From the NCBI GenBank assembly GCA_046047235.1, contig JBJOII010000194.1:1-6000 (forward strand): DNA of 6,000 nucleotides. The letters run 5' to 3'. The position numbers and the translations under genes were made by a program. Origin of the DNA: JBMTVN01 sp046047235 (lineage in GTDB: Bacteria; Verrucomicrobiota; Verrucomicrobiia; Limisphaerales; JAHDYP01). The notes beneath the pieces were generated by a model. That model was not told the DNA's origin. It made no database searches and saw nothing but the letters and a program-made list of their open reading frames with translations. The first letter of the stretch is position 1. Every line of letters begins with the position of its first letter. Below are positions 1 through 5,933 of this stretch, in pieces.

Positions 1-890
1 TCATACGAAGAACTCTCGTGCAACCGATGCGGCGCCGGCCCGTTGTCCCGCATCAAGGTGTAAAGACTCCCGTCCGCCCGCCGCACAATGCTCGGCTGAA
101 TGTTCGCCACGCCCATCAATGGCGCGCTCGTGTGCCACGTCTCACCCCAATCATCCGTAATCGCCATCAACGAACAATCAAACCCATCCGAATACAACGG
201 CACAATCAACCGCTCCCCGTCCAAGACCACCGGATGCGCCCGCGTCATCCATCCCAACCTGCGCCATAACTCGTCCCCCGCCCGCTCCCGTAATCCCCCA
301 AAATAAACCTCCAGCTCCTCACGCCTCGACCGCCCCTCCTCCGTCTTCAAATACTCCCTCTCCACCCCCTCCCAAAAGGGCAGCACCAGCTCCGAAAAAC
401 CCTCCCCCGGCGTCACATGCAAAACTTCCTCCCGCTCCCAAACCGGAACCCCATCACCCCCGTAATCCGAAGAAACTTTATACTTCATCAACGCCGTCTC
501 CCACCGATGCGCCAGTATCGTCGGCCACAACAACCATAGCCTCCCCCGCGGATCCACCAACATCGCACAGTTCGTGTCCGGATACCCCGGCGTGTCCGCC
601 AGCGTCAAACGCGCCCCCCATTCGCGACTCCCACGCCTCAACCGCGCCCCCTCAATCTTCACATCGTCCGCCGTGCGCTCCCCAGAACCATGAAACCAAC
701 ACACCCACAAATCCCCGCCCGGCACCTCCACAATGCACGAAGAATGGTTGTGCCAGGTCTCCACCGGGAAAATCAGCTCCGACTCCAGAAATGGCTCCTC
801 CCCCAAGACCAACCCAGGTAGCCACACACAAAGAAAAAGGGCCGCCAAGGCCCTCCAATAACTCCAAGTCTCACAGGCGGAAATGAACAT
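1..890 (-). CDS. Secreted sialidase-like BNR-repeat protein, partial (C-terminus beyond left edge)
   Basis: The reading frame is open from ATG 890 to the left edge, giving 296 complete codons without a stop. The N-terminus looks like a signal peptide: after Arg13 comes a hydrophobic run (ALAALFLCVWLPGLVLG, about residues 14-30), then an acidic mature start. Sequence typical of the BNR_2 / exo-alpha-sialidase-like family follows: ETWHNHSS at 44-51, a GSGE/DDV segment at 68-77, DTNC at 105-108 followed by VDPRGRLWLLWP, an Asp-box TDDWGETW at 245-252, and ANIQPS...MRDNGPAP at about 262-286. Such proteins form six-bladed beta-propellers that may remove terminal sialic acids outside the cytoplasm, but many members are untested and the substrate is not known from sequence. 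A GAGG at 897-900 lies six bases before the ATG. The gene starts 32 bases after fliN with no visible terminator between them, so read-through from the flagellar operon is possible. The family call is firm; the enzymatic activity is inferred. Confidence 0.85.
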   Translation of the reverse strand, partial: MFISACETWSYWRALAALFLCVWLPGLVLGEEPFLESELIFPVETWHNHSSCIVEVPGGDLWVCWFHGSGERTADDVKIEGARLRRGSREWGARLTLADTPGYPDTNCAMLVDPRGRLWLLWPTILAHRWETALMKYKVSSDYGGDGVPVWEREEVLHVTPGEGFSELVLPFWEGVEREYLKTEEGRSRREELEVYFGGLRERAGDELWRRLGWMTRAHPVVLDGERLIVPLYSDGFDCSLMAITDDWGETWHTSAPLMGVANIQPSIVRRADGSLYTLMRDNGPAPHRLHESSSY

Positions 891-922
891 CCCCACCCTC
901 TACACGATCCCCACGCGCCAAG

Positions 923-1177
923 TCAGGGAAGAATCTCCGTGATCTTAATCCCAAAATGCTCCTCCACCACCACAACCTCTCCCCGCGCAATCCGCTTCTG
1001 GTTCACAAATAAATCCACCGGCGCATCCGCAATCTTGTCCAACTGCACCACCGATCCCGACGCCAGCTGCAAAACGTCCTTCATCGGCATCATGCACGAT
1101 CCCAACTCCACGGTAATCCGCACCGGCACATCCATCAGGATGTCCATGTTCGCAGGCATGCTCGCTAGTGTTTCCAT
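923..1177 (-). CDS. fliN: Flagellar motor switch protein FliN
   Basis: An 84-residue protein consisting almost entirely of one SpoA (surface presentation of antigens) domain, about residues 15-84. Family-typical segments are VPVRITVELG at 17-26, LQLASGSVVQLDK at 36-48, PVDLFVNQKRIARGEVVVVEEHFGIKITEI at 53-82. FliN forms the lower part of the cytoplasmic C-ring with FliM and takes part in torque generation, direction switching and export-substrate docking. The protein is much shorter than enteric FliN (137 residues), lacking the variable N-terminal extension; compact forms are known. The start at 1177 is seven bases after the fliM stop. The best Shine-Dalgarno, AGGAG at 1189-1193, overlaps the last fliM codons and is 11 bases away, so translation is probably coupled to fliM. 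Met7 and Met11 are alternative starts that would not alter the domain. Confidence 0.93.
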   Translation of the reverse strand: METLASMPANMDILMDVPVRITVELGSCMMPMKDVLQLASGSVVQLDKIADAPVDLFVNQKRIARGEVVVVEEHFGIKITEILP

Positions 1178-1184
1178 GTTGTGT

Positions 1185-2201
1185 TCAACTCCTGATTAAT
1201 TCATCCAAACCCACCGCCCACTTCTCCGATTGTGTCCCCAACCGACCGTGAAACTTCGGGATACCCCCAAGCTTCAAAAGCACCTGACTGCAGGCCTGAG
1301 GCTGCAACTGCAACACATCCCCGGGCTTCAACTCCGTCAGCTCCCGCGCCGTCATCTCCAAATCCGACCACTCCGCACTCACCCGAATCCGCATGGAATC
1401 CAACTTCGCATTCCACTTCGGCATCTCCGCCGCCTCCGCCTCCTTCGCCCCGGATTCCATCTGCTGCCCCAAAGCCCGAATCAATGGCTCCAATGAATAC
1501 GACGGCACCGCCAATTGCATCTGCTCCATGCAATCCCCCACCCGGGCCTCCATCGACAATACCATCATCACGGTGTCCGACGTCGCAGTCTGCAGAAACC
1601 GACCGTTCGTCTCATGCCCCAGTAACAACGGACGCAAATCCTGTACCTTCGCCCAATGACTGCACCACTCCCCCAATATTACCTCCACCGCCTGATCCAA
1701 TAACGCCTGCTCAATGTCCGTAATGTCCCGGTCCGGATTCACCGAATGGGCCGGCCCTCCCATCAGCCGGTCCACAATCGTCATCCCCAACCGCGGCCGC
1801 ATCTCCAGCAAACAAATGCCACTCAACGGCTCCACCTTGAAAACCGAAATGTGCGTCGGATTTTGTAACCCCTCACAAAACTTCTGGAACGGAATCGTCT
1901 GCAACTTCGACATCTGCAAACCAAAATCCAGCCTCAGATAAATCGATAGCCGCGCCGCCAATGAACGAATGAATTCCTCATGCCGCAACCGCAGCTTCCG
2001 CAGCTCGCTCGGCGACAAAAACACCGGATGCCTGAAATCATACGGCTGAATCGCCTCAACCCGCGCACGCTCCTTCTCCTGGTCACCCTTGTGGACAACA
2101 ACACTGCTCTGCTCCTCCGCCACCTGCGCCAGCAGCTGCTCGACCTCGGACTGCGAAAGTACCTGCTGGACTTCCTCCTGGCTTAGCGGGTTGTCATCCA
2201 T
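1185..2201 (-). CDS. fliM: Flagellar motor switch protein FliM
   Basis: A 338-residue protein close to the usual FliM length (about 330). The N-terminus carries the CheY-P-binding type motif, here present twice in tandem (L6SQEEVQQVL and L15SQSEVEQLL). The middle, CheC-like domain spans about 50-240 and includes YDFRHP at 54-59, the LxFGLQMS region around 91-98, DRLMGGP at 144-150 (the GG motif region) and ITDIEQALLDQAV at 160-172. The C-terminal SpoA domain covers about 265-335 (LEMTARELTELKPGDVLQL, ending GRLGTQSEKWAVGL). FliM sits in the upper C-ring, binds FliG and FliN, and receives the chemotaxis signal. ATG 2201 is preceded by GGGAG (2210-2214) at eight bases. It lies 21 bases after fliL and immediately before fliN. 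The identification is secure from domain order and context. Confidence 0.96.
   Translation of the reverse strand: MDDNPLSQEEVQQVLSQSEVEQLLAQVAEEQSSVVVHKGDQEKERARVEAIQPYDFRHPVFLSPSELRKLRLRHEEFIRSLAARLSIYLRLDFGLQMSKLQTIPFQKFCEGLQNPTHISVFKVEPLSGICLLEMRPRLGMTIVDRLMGGPAHSVNPDRDITDIEQALLDQAVEVILGEWCSHWAKVQDLRPLLLGHETNGRFLQTATSDTVMMVLSMEARVGDCMEQMQLAVPSYSLEPLIRALGQQMESGAKEAEAAEMPKWNAKLDSMRIRVSAEWSDLEMTARELTELKPGDVLQLQPQACSQVLLKLGGIPKFHGRLGTQSEKWAVGLDELIRS
2133..2186 (-). repeat. Tandem 9-residue repeat encoding a doubled CheY-binding-like motif in FliM
   Basis: Two adjacent 27-base units encode LSQEEVQQV (residues 6-14) and LSQSEVEQL (15-23), and the next residues (LAQVAEEQ) keep the L-x-Q pattern. 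The canonical FliM N-terminal motif is LSQ-x-EIDALL, present once near residue 6. The first unit has the canonical position, the second the better match to the consensus. Codons differ between units (for example CTA AGC CAG against CTT TCG CAG), so the duplication is not a fresh DNA copy or an obvious sequencing artefact. Confidence 0.7.
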
Positions 2202-2222
2202 GATTAAAACTCCCTACCCCAA

Positions 2223-2783
2223 CTACTGGATCGCGAACTCCTCCAGATAGACGTTCACCACCACCGGCGAACCCAGCTGGCTGTTGAACACCGATATCAA
2301 CTCCATCTTCAACTGGGCCCGACCCGGCGCCTGTAATTCCGCAATCGTCTTGCTCGAAAACAACTCGTTCGCGCTGCTCTTCAGCTTGAACTCGTTCTGC
2401 TCAATCAATTTCGCAAAACCTGATCCCTGACCCTCCAGCGTAATCAACGCCGTCATGATCCGCGTCCCCATCGTCCCCGCCGGATTCGCTATCACATTGT
2501 CAATCTGCGCCGTCTGCATCCCCTTGCCCGAAACCGAACCATGCCCCTTCGATTCCGCCGCCTCACCATGCCCCGACGCCGCTTCACCATGCCCCCCCTC
2601 CTCAGCCCCCTCCTCCACCTGGCCAGCCGGAGCATTCATCTTGGGGAATACCAGAAAGGTCATCGTCCCATACGCCAGCAGCGGCATGGATACCAGCGTC
2701 ACAATCAGCGGTAACCACGCCTTGATCCCCGCCGGCGCCGGCACTGCAGCAGTCTCAGGTGTAGTAGCTACGGAATCAGCCAT
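2223..2783 (-). CDS. fliL: Flagellar basal body-associated protein FliL
   Basis: A 186-residue protein with the FliL plan: a short cytoplasmic N-terminus, one membrane segment at about 23-46 (WLPLIVTLVSMPLLAYGTMTFLVF), a flexible linker, and a periplasmic domain from about 95 to the end. The C-terminus, VVVNVYLEEFAIQ, matches the family's characteristic ending. Known FliL proteins surround the MotA/MotB stator units near the basal body and aid motor output or stator stability. The linker at 52-88 is unusually rich in Gly, His, Glu and Ala, with GHGEAA twice. The ATG at 2783 has GGAGGG eight bases upstream, lying within the 20-base gap after flgE. Position between flgE and fliM is classic. Overall similarity is low, as usual for FliL, but topology, ending and context agree. 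Confidence 0.92.
   Translation of the reverse strand: MADSVATTPETAAVPAPAGIKAWLPLIVTLVSMPLLAYGTMTFLVFPKMNAPAGQVEEGAEEGGHGEAASGHGEAAESKGHGSVSGKGMQTAQIDNVIANPAGTMGTRIMTALITLEGQGSGFAKLIEQNEFKLKSSANELFSSKTIAELQAPGRAQLKMELISVFNSQLGSPVVVNVYLEEFAIQ
2538..2594 (-). repeat. Gly/His-rich repeat linker in FliL
   Basis: Residues 64-82 of FliL contain GHGEAA twice, followed by a third GHG. The underlying DNA shows matching short repeats of CACCATGCCCC type on the plus strand. The stretch lies just outside the membrane segment, in the region joining it to the periplasmic domain. It is probably disordered; metal binding by the histidines is only a speculation. Confidence 0.6.
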
Positions 2784-2803
2784 GATCTCGTCCCTCCACT
2801 CAA

Positions 2804-3667
2804 TTAACGCTTCAGATTCACCAGCTCCTGCAACATCTCGTCACTCGTCGTAATCACACGCGAAGTCGCCTGAAACGCACGCTGCGCAGTAATCATCGTC
2901 GCAAACTCCTCCGCTATGTCCACGTTCGACAACTCAAGCATGTTCGCCTCAAGCTGCCCCAGACCATTGCTTCCCGGCGCCTGAAGGGTCGTAAAAGCCG
3001 GCCCCGCCGCCGCCATCCCCGAGTAAAGGTTGTTCCCCTCCTTCGCCAACCCGTCCGGCTTCGTGAAACGCTGCAGTAAAACCTGACCCCGGTCGTAGTC
3101 CTCCCCGTTGGATAACACCACCTTCACCTTGCCCTCGTTATCAATGGAATACGACTTGAGCTGCGCATCCGGATCCACCCCGCTCGGCTTGTCACCAGCA
3201 TCAATCCTGATGTCCCCAACGGTCGTCAAACCACTGTCGTTGTAACCCTGAACCCGCAAACCCGAGTTCGTCTCAAGATACCCCGCCTCAGACAAATGGA
3301 AATTGCCCACCCGCGTCACAAAGGTCTCGTTGCTCACCGGATCCCGCACCACAAAGAAATCGTTGCCGCTCTGGTCCTGAATCGCCAAATGCGTCGGCAC
3401 ACCCGTCATGGTCATCGACCCCGTCGACCAATCATTGCTGATCGCACTCGTCTTCACCCCCAAACCCACCTGCATCGCGGATACCCCGCTCGAGGTCGCA
3501 TCACCACTGCTCGACTGCCGCAGGGTCTGGCTAAATGAATCCGCAAAGTCCACATGCCCGGCCTTGAAGCCCGGCGTGTTCACGTTCGCGATGTTGTTGC
3601 CGATAACATCCATCTGCTGCTGAAAATTCTGCAGCCCACTAATTGCTGAGGTAAGGGAACGAAGCAT
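2804..3667 (-). CDS. flgE: Flagellar hook protein FlgE (short form)
   Basis: A 287-residue rod/hook-family protein. The N-terminus MLRSLTSAISGLQNFQQQMD followed by VIGNNIANVNTPGFKAG (21-37) is the flagellar basal-body rod/hook N-terminal coiled-coil motif. The middle carries FlgE/F/G-type segments (THLAIQD, FFVVRDP, FVTRVGNFHLSEAGYLE at 92-132). The C-terminus, LSNVDIAEEFATMITAQRAF then SRVITTSDEMLQELVNLKR, is that of FlgE rather than FlgG. FlgE polymerises outside the outer membrane into the hook, linking rod and filament, with length set by FliK and assembly aided by FlgD. It is shorter than Salmonella FlgE (about 400), so the outer variable domain is reduced. ATG 3667 was chosen because conserved sequence starts there; a GTG at 3706 would lie inside flgD. 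No convincing Shine-Dalgarno is seen; the start is four bases after the flgD stop, suggesting translational coupling. FlgF or FlgG is a less likely alternative. Confidence 0.9.
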   Translation of the reverse strand: MLRSLTSAISGLQNFQQQMDVIGNNIANVNTPGFKAGHVDFADSFSQTLRQSSSGDATSSGVSAMQVGLGVKTSAISNDWSTGSMTMTGVPTHLAIQDQSGNDFFVVRDPVSNETFVTRVGNFHLSEAGYLETNSGLRVQGYNDSGLTTVGDIRIDAGDKPSGVDPDAQLKSYSIDNEGKVKVVLSNGEDYDRGQVLLQRFTKPDGLAKEGNNLYSGMAAAGPAFTTLQAPGSNGLGQLEANMLELSNVDIAEEFATMITAQRAFQATSRVITTSDEMLQELVNLKR

Positions 3668-3671
3668 ATGT

Positions 3672-4133
3672 TTAACGAGTTTCGGTAATGCCAGGAGGCG
3701 GCGCACCCGGCGATGTAATGGTTCTTAACTGACTCAGGTCGTAAGCACGTCCGCCCACCACGACCTTCGGCTTCCCTGCCTCCATAAACACGCTGGTCAC
3801 TGTCCCGAACTCCCGACGTGCGTCGTCACCCAGGTCCAGCTCCACCGTGCGTCCAATTAACGCATTGGCTTTCAATACCTCCTGATCCAAACGCATCGAT
3901 GACAAATCCGTCACCATCTCCCGCGTCTGCTCCAACGAGGCAAAGCTCGCCATCTGACCGATGAACTCCATGTCCCCGTCCGGTTTCAACGGGTCCTGGC
4001 TCGTCATCTGCGTCACCAACAACTTCAAAAAATCATCCTGCCCCAGCAGCTTCTGCGGCGACCGGTCACTCGCAGTCGTAAAAATGTCCGCCGTGCTGGA
4101 TCCGCCACCACCTGAAATCGCAATATCACTCAT
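3672..4133 (-). CDS. flgD: Flagellar hook assembly (cap) protein FlgD
   Basis: A 153-residue protein. Residues about 28-75 form the conserved FlgD N-terminal region (LLGQDDFLKLLVTQMTSQDP, then MEFIGQMASFASLEQTREM), needed for export and capping of the growing hook. After a short helical stretch, residues 91-141 (ALIGRTVELDLG...GTVTSVFMEAGKPKVVVGGRAYDLSQLRTI) form a small beta-rich tail like that of short FlgD proteins. The Ig-like domains of enteric FlgD (about 230 residues) are absent. The N-terminus has a Gly/Ser stretch (SGGGGSS). The start ATG at 4133 has a very strong AGGAGGAG eight or so bases upstream, located in the 15-base gap after fliK. It lies directly before flgE, whose assembly it scaffolds. 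Confidence 0.94.
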   Translation of the reverse strand: MSDIAISGGGGSSTADIFTTASDRSPQKLLGQDDFLKLLVTQMTSQDPLKPDGDMEFIGQMASFASLEQTREMVTDLSSMRLDQEVLKANALIGRTVELDLGDDARREFGTVTSVFMEAGKPKVVVGGRAYDLSQLRTITSPGAPPPGITETR

Positions 4134-4148
4134 CGTGCTCTCCTCCTC

Positions 4149-5399
4149 TTAAGCCCAGGATTCCCAACCCGATGCACCACCCGCCCGCCGCGATTGCCCT
4201 ACCCGCACCGACCGACGCAACCCGCTACCCTCCTCCTCCAACGACAAACCCCGAACCCCGCGACGCTCCCGCTCCCCACCGTCCTCATCCCGCTGCGAAG
4301 AACGCCCGGAAAACTCCGACCCGTCGCCACCCTGCTCAGTAAAACTCTCCGACCCATCCTGATACTGCGTCACCGGCGTCTGCTTCAATGGCAACAGTTG
4401 CACCTGATGCTGCAACATCGACTCCTGTAATTGGCCCCAGTTCCGATGAAACGTCTCATACGCCTTCGGCTCGCAACGCACAAAAGCCTCCAACTGCCCA
4501 TCCTTCCGGTTCAGCTGTAAAACCATCTCGGTGCGATCGTCCGGCCTCAAAACCACCGTGAGGGAATCCGCCTTCATCTGGCGCACCACCATCACCTCAC
4601 GCACAATCAATTGCTCCACCCGCTCCACCGCACTCACCCCTCGAACACCCGCCACCCCATCCACCGAACCCGCCTCCGCCACCGGAACCTGAACCTCAGG
4701 CACCCGCTGCATCCAATCCCAAGCCTTGATCTCCAAGGACAACACGCCCTGACGATCCATGTGCAACCGCGCCAGATTCCCACCGTCCGCAGCTGCCGCA
4801 CCCGACACATCCCCCGGCACTTTCTGCAGGCCCCAGGTAGCGCTCTCGTCCGCTTTTCGCATTGTCTTCATGCCGTTCTCTTCCTGAGCAACGGCCGTGC
4901 CATCCTCCTTAACCCCTTCCAAATCAACGGAAACACTCTCCTTCAAAGCCGCGCCACCCGGCAAAATCCGCCCCCGCAACTCCAAACCCGTCACCAATCT
5001 GGCGCTTTCTGCCGCCCCCTCCTCCACCTTCTCCGAAATCTCAGCGCCACTCCCATTATCCTCACTCTCCACCCCCATACTCCCCGATACCGCACGCTGC
5101 ATACCCCCACCAACAACACGCCCCATCGCTAATCGCTCCCCCTCACCCATCACCGACCGACCCCGCATCTCCCTCCCCGGTTCCACCACCTCGCCATCCC
5201 CTGAATCGCTCCCCACCACCTCCCCCATCTCACCCCCCGCCTCATCGTCCAAACCAACCCCCGCCTCAACACTGCGCTGCGGATCCCCCGCCCCAACCAT
5301 GCGCGCCCGCAACTCGGCCGCGCGTTCTGCACCCACTAAAAAATCCTCAACCGGCTCCGCCACCTCCCCCTCTTGTTGATCCTCCACCACCTCCACCAC
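4149..5399 (-). CDS. fliK: Flagellar hook-length control protein FliK (5' end uncertain, probably truncated)
   Basis: A frame of up to 416 residues. The FliK C-terminal domain (Flg_hook family) lies at about 258-338: VERVEQLIVREVMVVRQMKA, SLTVVLRPDDRTEMVLQLNRKDGQLEAFVRCEP and WGQLQESMLQHQVQLLPLKQ. FliK measures hook length and switches export specificity through FlhB. The region before residue 255 is low-complexity, acidic and Gly/Ser/Val/Glu-rich, as expected for the variable ruler part. A charged Arg/Gly/Ser-rich tail follows the domain. The gene sits immediately before flgD, the normal place. The 5' end is doubtful: in this frame the first in-frame stop upstream is at 5403-5405, there is no Shine-Dalgarno before the GTG at 5399, and base composition changes abruptly there. 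The first 18 or so residues may come from a foreign join, and the true start is probably missing. The domain is clear; the start is not. Confidence 0.8.
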   Translation of the reverse strand: MVEVVEDQQEGEVAEPVEDFLVGAERAAELRARMVGAGDPQRSVEAGVGLDDEAGGEMGEVVGSDSGDGEVVEPGREMRGRSVMGEGERLAMGRVVGGGMQRAVSGSMGVESEDNGSGAEISEKVEEGAAESARLVTGLELRGRILPGGAALKESVSVDLEGVKEDGTAVAQEENGMKTMRKADESATWGLQKVPGDVSGAAAADGGNLARLHMDRQGVLSLEIKAWDWMQRVPEVQVPVAEAGSVDGVAGVRGVSAVERVEQLIVREVMVVRQMKADSLTVVLRPDDRTEMVLQLNRKDGQLEAFVRCEPKAYETFHRNWGQLQESMLQHQVQLLPLKQTPVTQYQDGSESFTEQGGDGSEFSGRSSQRDEDGGERERRGVRGLSLEEEGSGLRRSVRVGQSRRAGGASGWESWA

Positions 5400-5405
5400 T
5401 AATTA
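5340..5405. other. Junction between GC-rich flagellar DNA and AT-rich phage-like DNA
   Basis: On the minus strand this is a G-rich low-complexity stretch (repeats of GGTGGA, then GGGGGAGGTGGCGGAGCC). It reads as poly-glycine in the phage frame and as Val/Glu-rich in the fliK frame. To its right the DNA is AT-rich with phage-type genes; to its left it is GC-rich with flagellar genes. Both genes are incomplete at this point: the glycine-rich protein stops at TGA 5347-5349 and fliK has no proper start. The exact breakpoint cannot be fixed by eye because both readings are plausible through it. Either an artificial chimera or a real recombination edge would explain this; the chimera is favoured. 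Confidence 0.7.
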
Positions 5406-5556
5406 TTAAATAGTCTACAGAGAAGGCTACAAGTACTTCAGGCCACAGACCATCAAGCTGATATCTTTCTTGCTCAGACAATGACCAAATACCCATAGCA
5501 ACCGATGAATTCGGTTCATTTGCTACTCCGATAATTCCTCCATTCCAGCGTGGCAT
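5347..5556 (-). CDS. Glycine-rich phage tail-fibre-like protein, truncated at junction
   Basis: The frame from ATG 5556 encodes 69 residues beginning MPRWNGGIIGVANEPNSS. A segment GIWSLSEQERYQLDGLWPE follows, then VDYLIISGGGGGGSTRGGGGGAG before a stop. From memory, this pattern (an R-W-N-G-G-I-I-G start, a GIWSL-x-EQ segment, then a D-Y-L-hydrophobic motif before poly-glycine) resembles the start of glycine-rich tail-fibre or adhesin-type proteins in marine tailed phages, which are normally several hundred residues long. The stop falls directly after the glycine block, where such proteins would continue with GGF, so the gene looks cut by the junction rather than naturally short. ATG 5556 overlaps the previous stop as TGATG; a TTG at 5559 is an unlikely alternative start. 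A GAGG lies ten bases upstream. Function is inferred by pattern, not by search. Confidence 0.65.
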   Translation of the reverse strand: MPRWNGGIIGVANEPNSSVAMGIWSLSEQERYQLDGLWPEVLVAFSVDYLIISGGGGGGSTRGGGGGAG

Positions 5557-5930
5557 CAATAAATTTCCTCATAACTACAAATAATTTTTAAATCATTTGC
5601 TGAACCTGCAACCGCTCCAATCGATCTATTTTCTTCAAGATATATGCTGGTAGTTTTATCTATCACTACTAGTGTTGCATCAGCTGGTACAGCCACTGTT
5701 CTACATATTTCCGTAGCGGTTCCTCCGATATTAGCATTAGAATATAAACTTATTGTAATTGATGCGGGATCAGACCCGTTGACATTACTTACTACCAATG
5801 AGTTTATTTTAAACACCGCATTACTATCGGCAGGGTTAGTTACTACTGTAGATGCATTAGTAGTAGTAAGGTTAACTGCATTTGTTTTTCCGTAAATTGT
5901 GGTAACATTTACTATATTTGGGTTTGCCAT
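5556..5930 (-). CDS. Putative phage virion structural protein
   Basis: A complete 124-residue protein starting MANPNIVNVTTIYGKT, rich in Thr, Asn, Ser, Val and Ala, with no membrane segment or signal peptide. The middle (FKINSLVVSNVNGSDPASIT, about 40-59, and VAVPADATLVVIDKTTSIYLEE, about 79-100) and the end (SYEEIY) fit a small beta-sandwich virion protein. I recall very similar small proteins in marine cyanophage- and pelagiphage-like genomes beside glycine-rich fibre genes, annotated as hypothetical or structural; this is memory rather than a search. A GGAGG at 5938-5942 lies seven bases before ATG 5930. Its stop overlaps the next gene's ATG, indicating a tight phage late operon. Codons are AT-rich, unlike the flagellar genes. 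The exact role (tail, neck or decoration protein) is unknown. Confidence 0.75.
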   Translation of the reverse strand: MANPNIVNVTTIYGKTNAVNLTTTNASTVVTNPADSNAVFKINSLVVSNVNGSDPASITISLYSNANIGGTATEICRTVAVPADATLVVIDKTTSIYLEENRSIGAVAGSANDLKIICSYEEIY

Positions 5931-5933
5931 TTT

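Noticed and set aside
652..867. Minus-strand 71-residue frame starting MELLEGLGG
   Set aside because: It is a shifted frame inside the sialidase-like gene, whose own frame continues from 890 to the left edge with clear family motifs.
891..922. Possible terminator between fliN and the sialidase-like gene
   Set aside because: The 32 bases show no convincing GC-rich hairpin followed by a T-run on the minus strand.
1232..1723. Plus-strand 163-residue Pro/Ser-rich frame opposite fliM
   Set aside because: It is low-complexity antisense shadow; fliM on the other strand has full domain support.
3668..3706. Upstream GTG start extending FlgE by 13 residues
   Set aside because: The extension lies in the flgD coding end, and FlgE family conservation begins at ATG 3667.
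4611..5379. Long plus-strand frames opposite fliK
   Set aside because: They are Pro/Ser/His/Arg-rich antisense products of a GC-rich gene with purine-biased coding strand, with no start signals or domains; the minus-strand FliK domain explains the region.
5644..5895. Plus-strand 83-residue frame opposite the phage structural gene
   Set aside because: It has no Shine-Dalgarno and is the mirror of a well-supported minus-strand gene with tight neighbour spacing.
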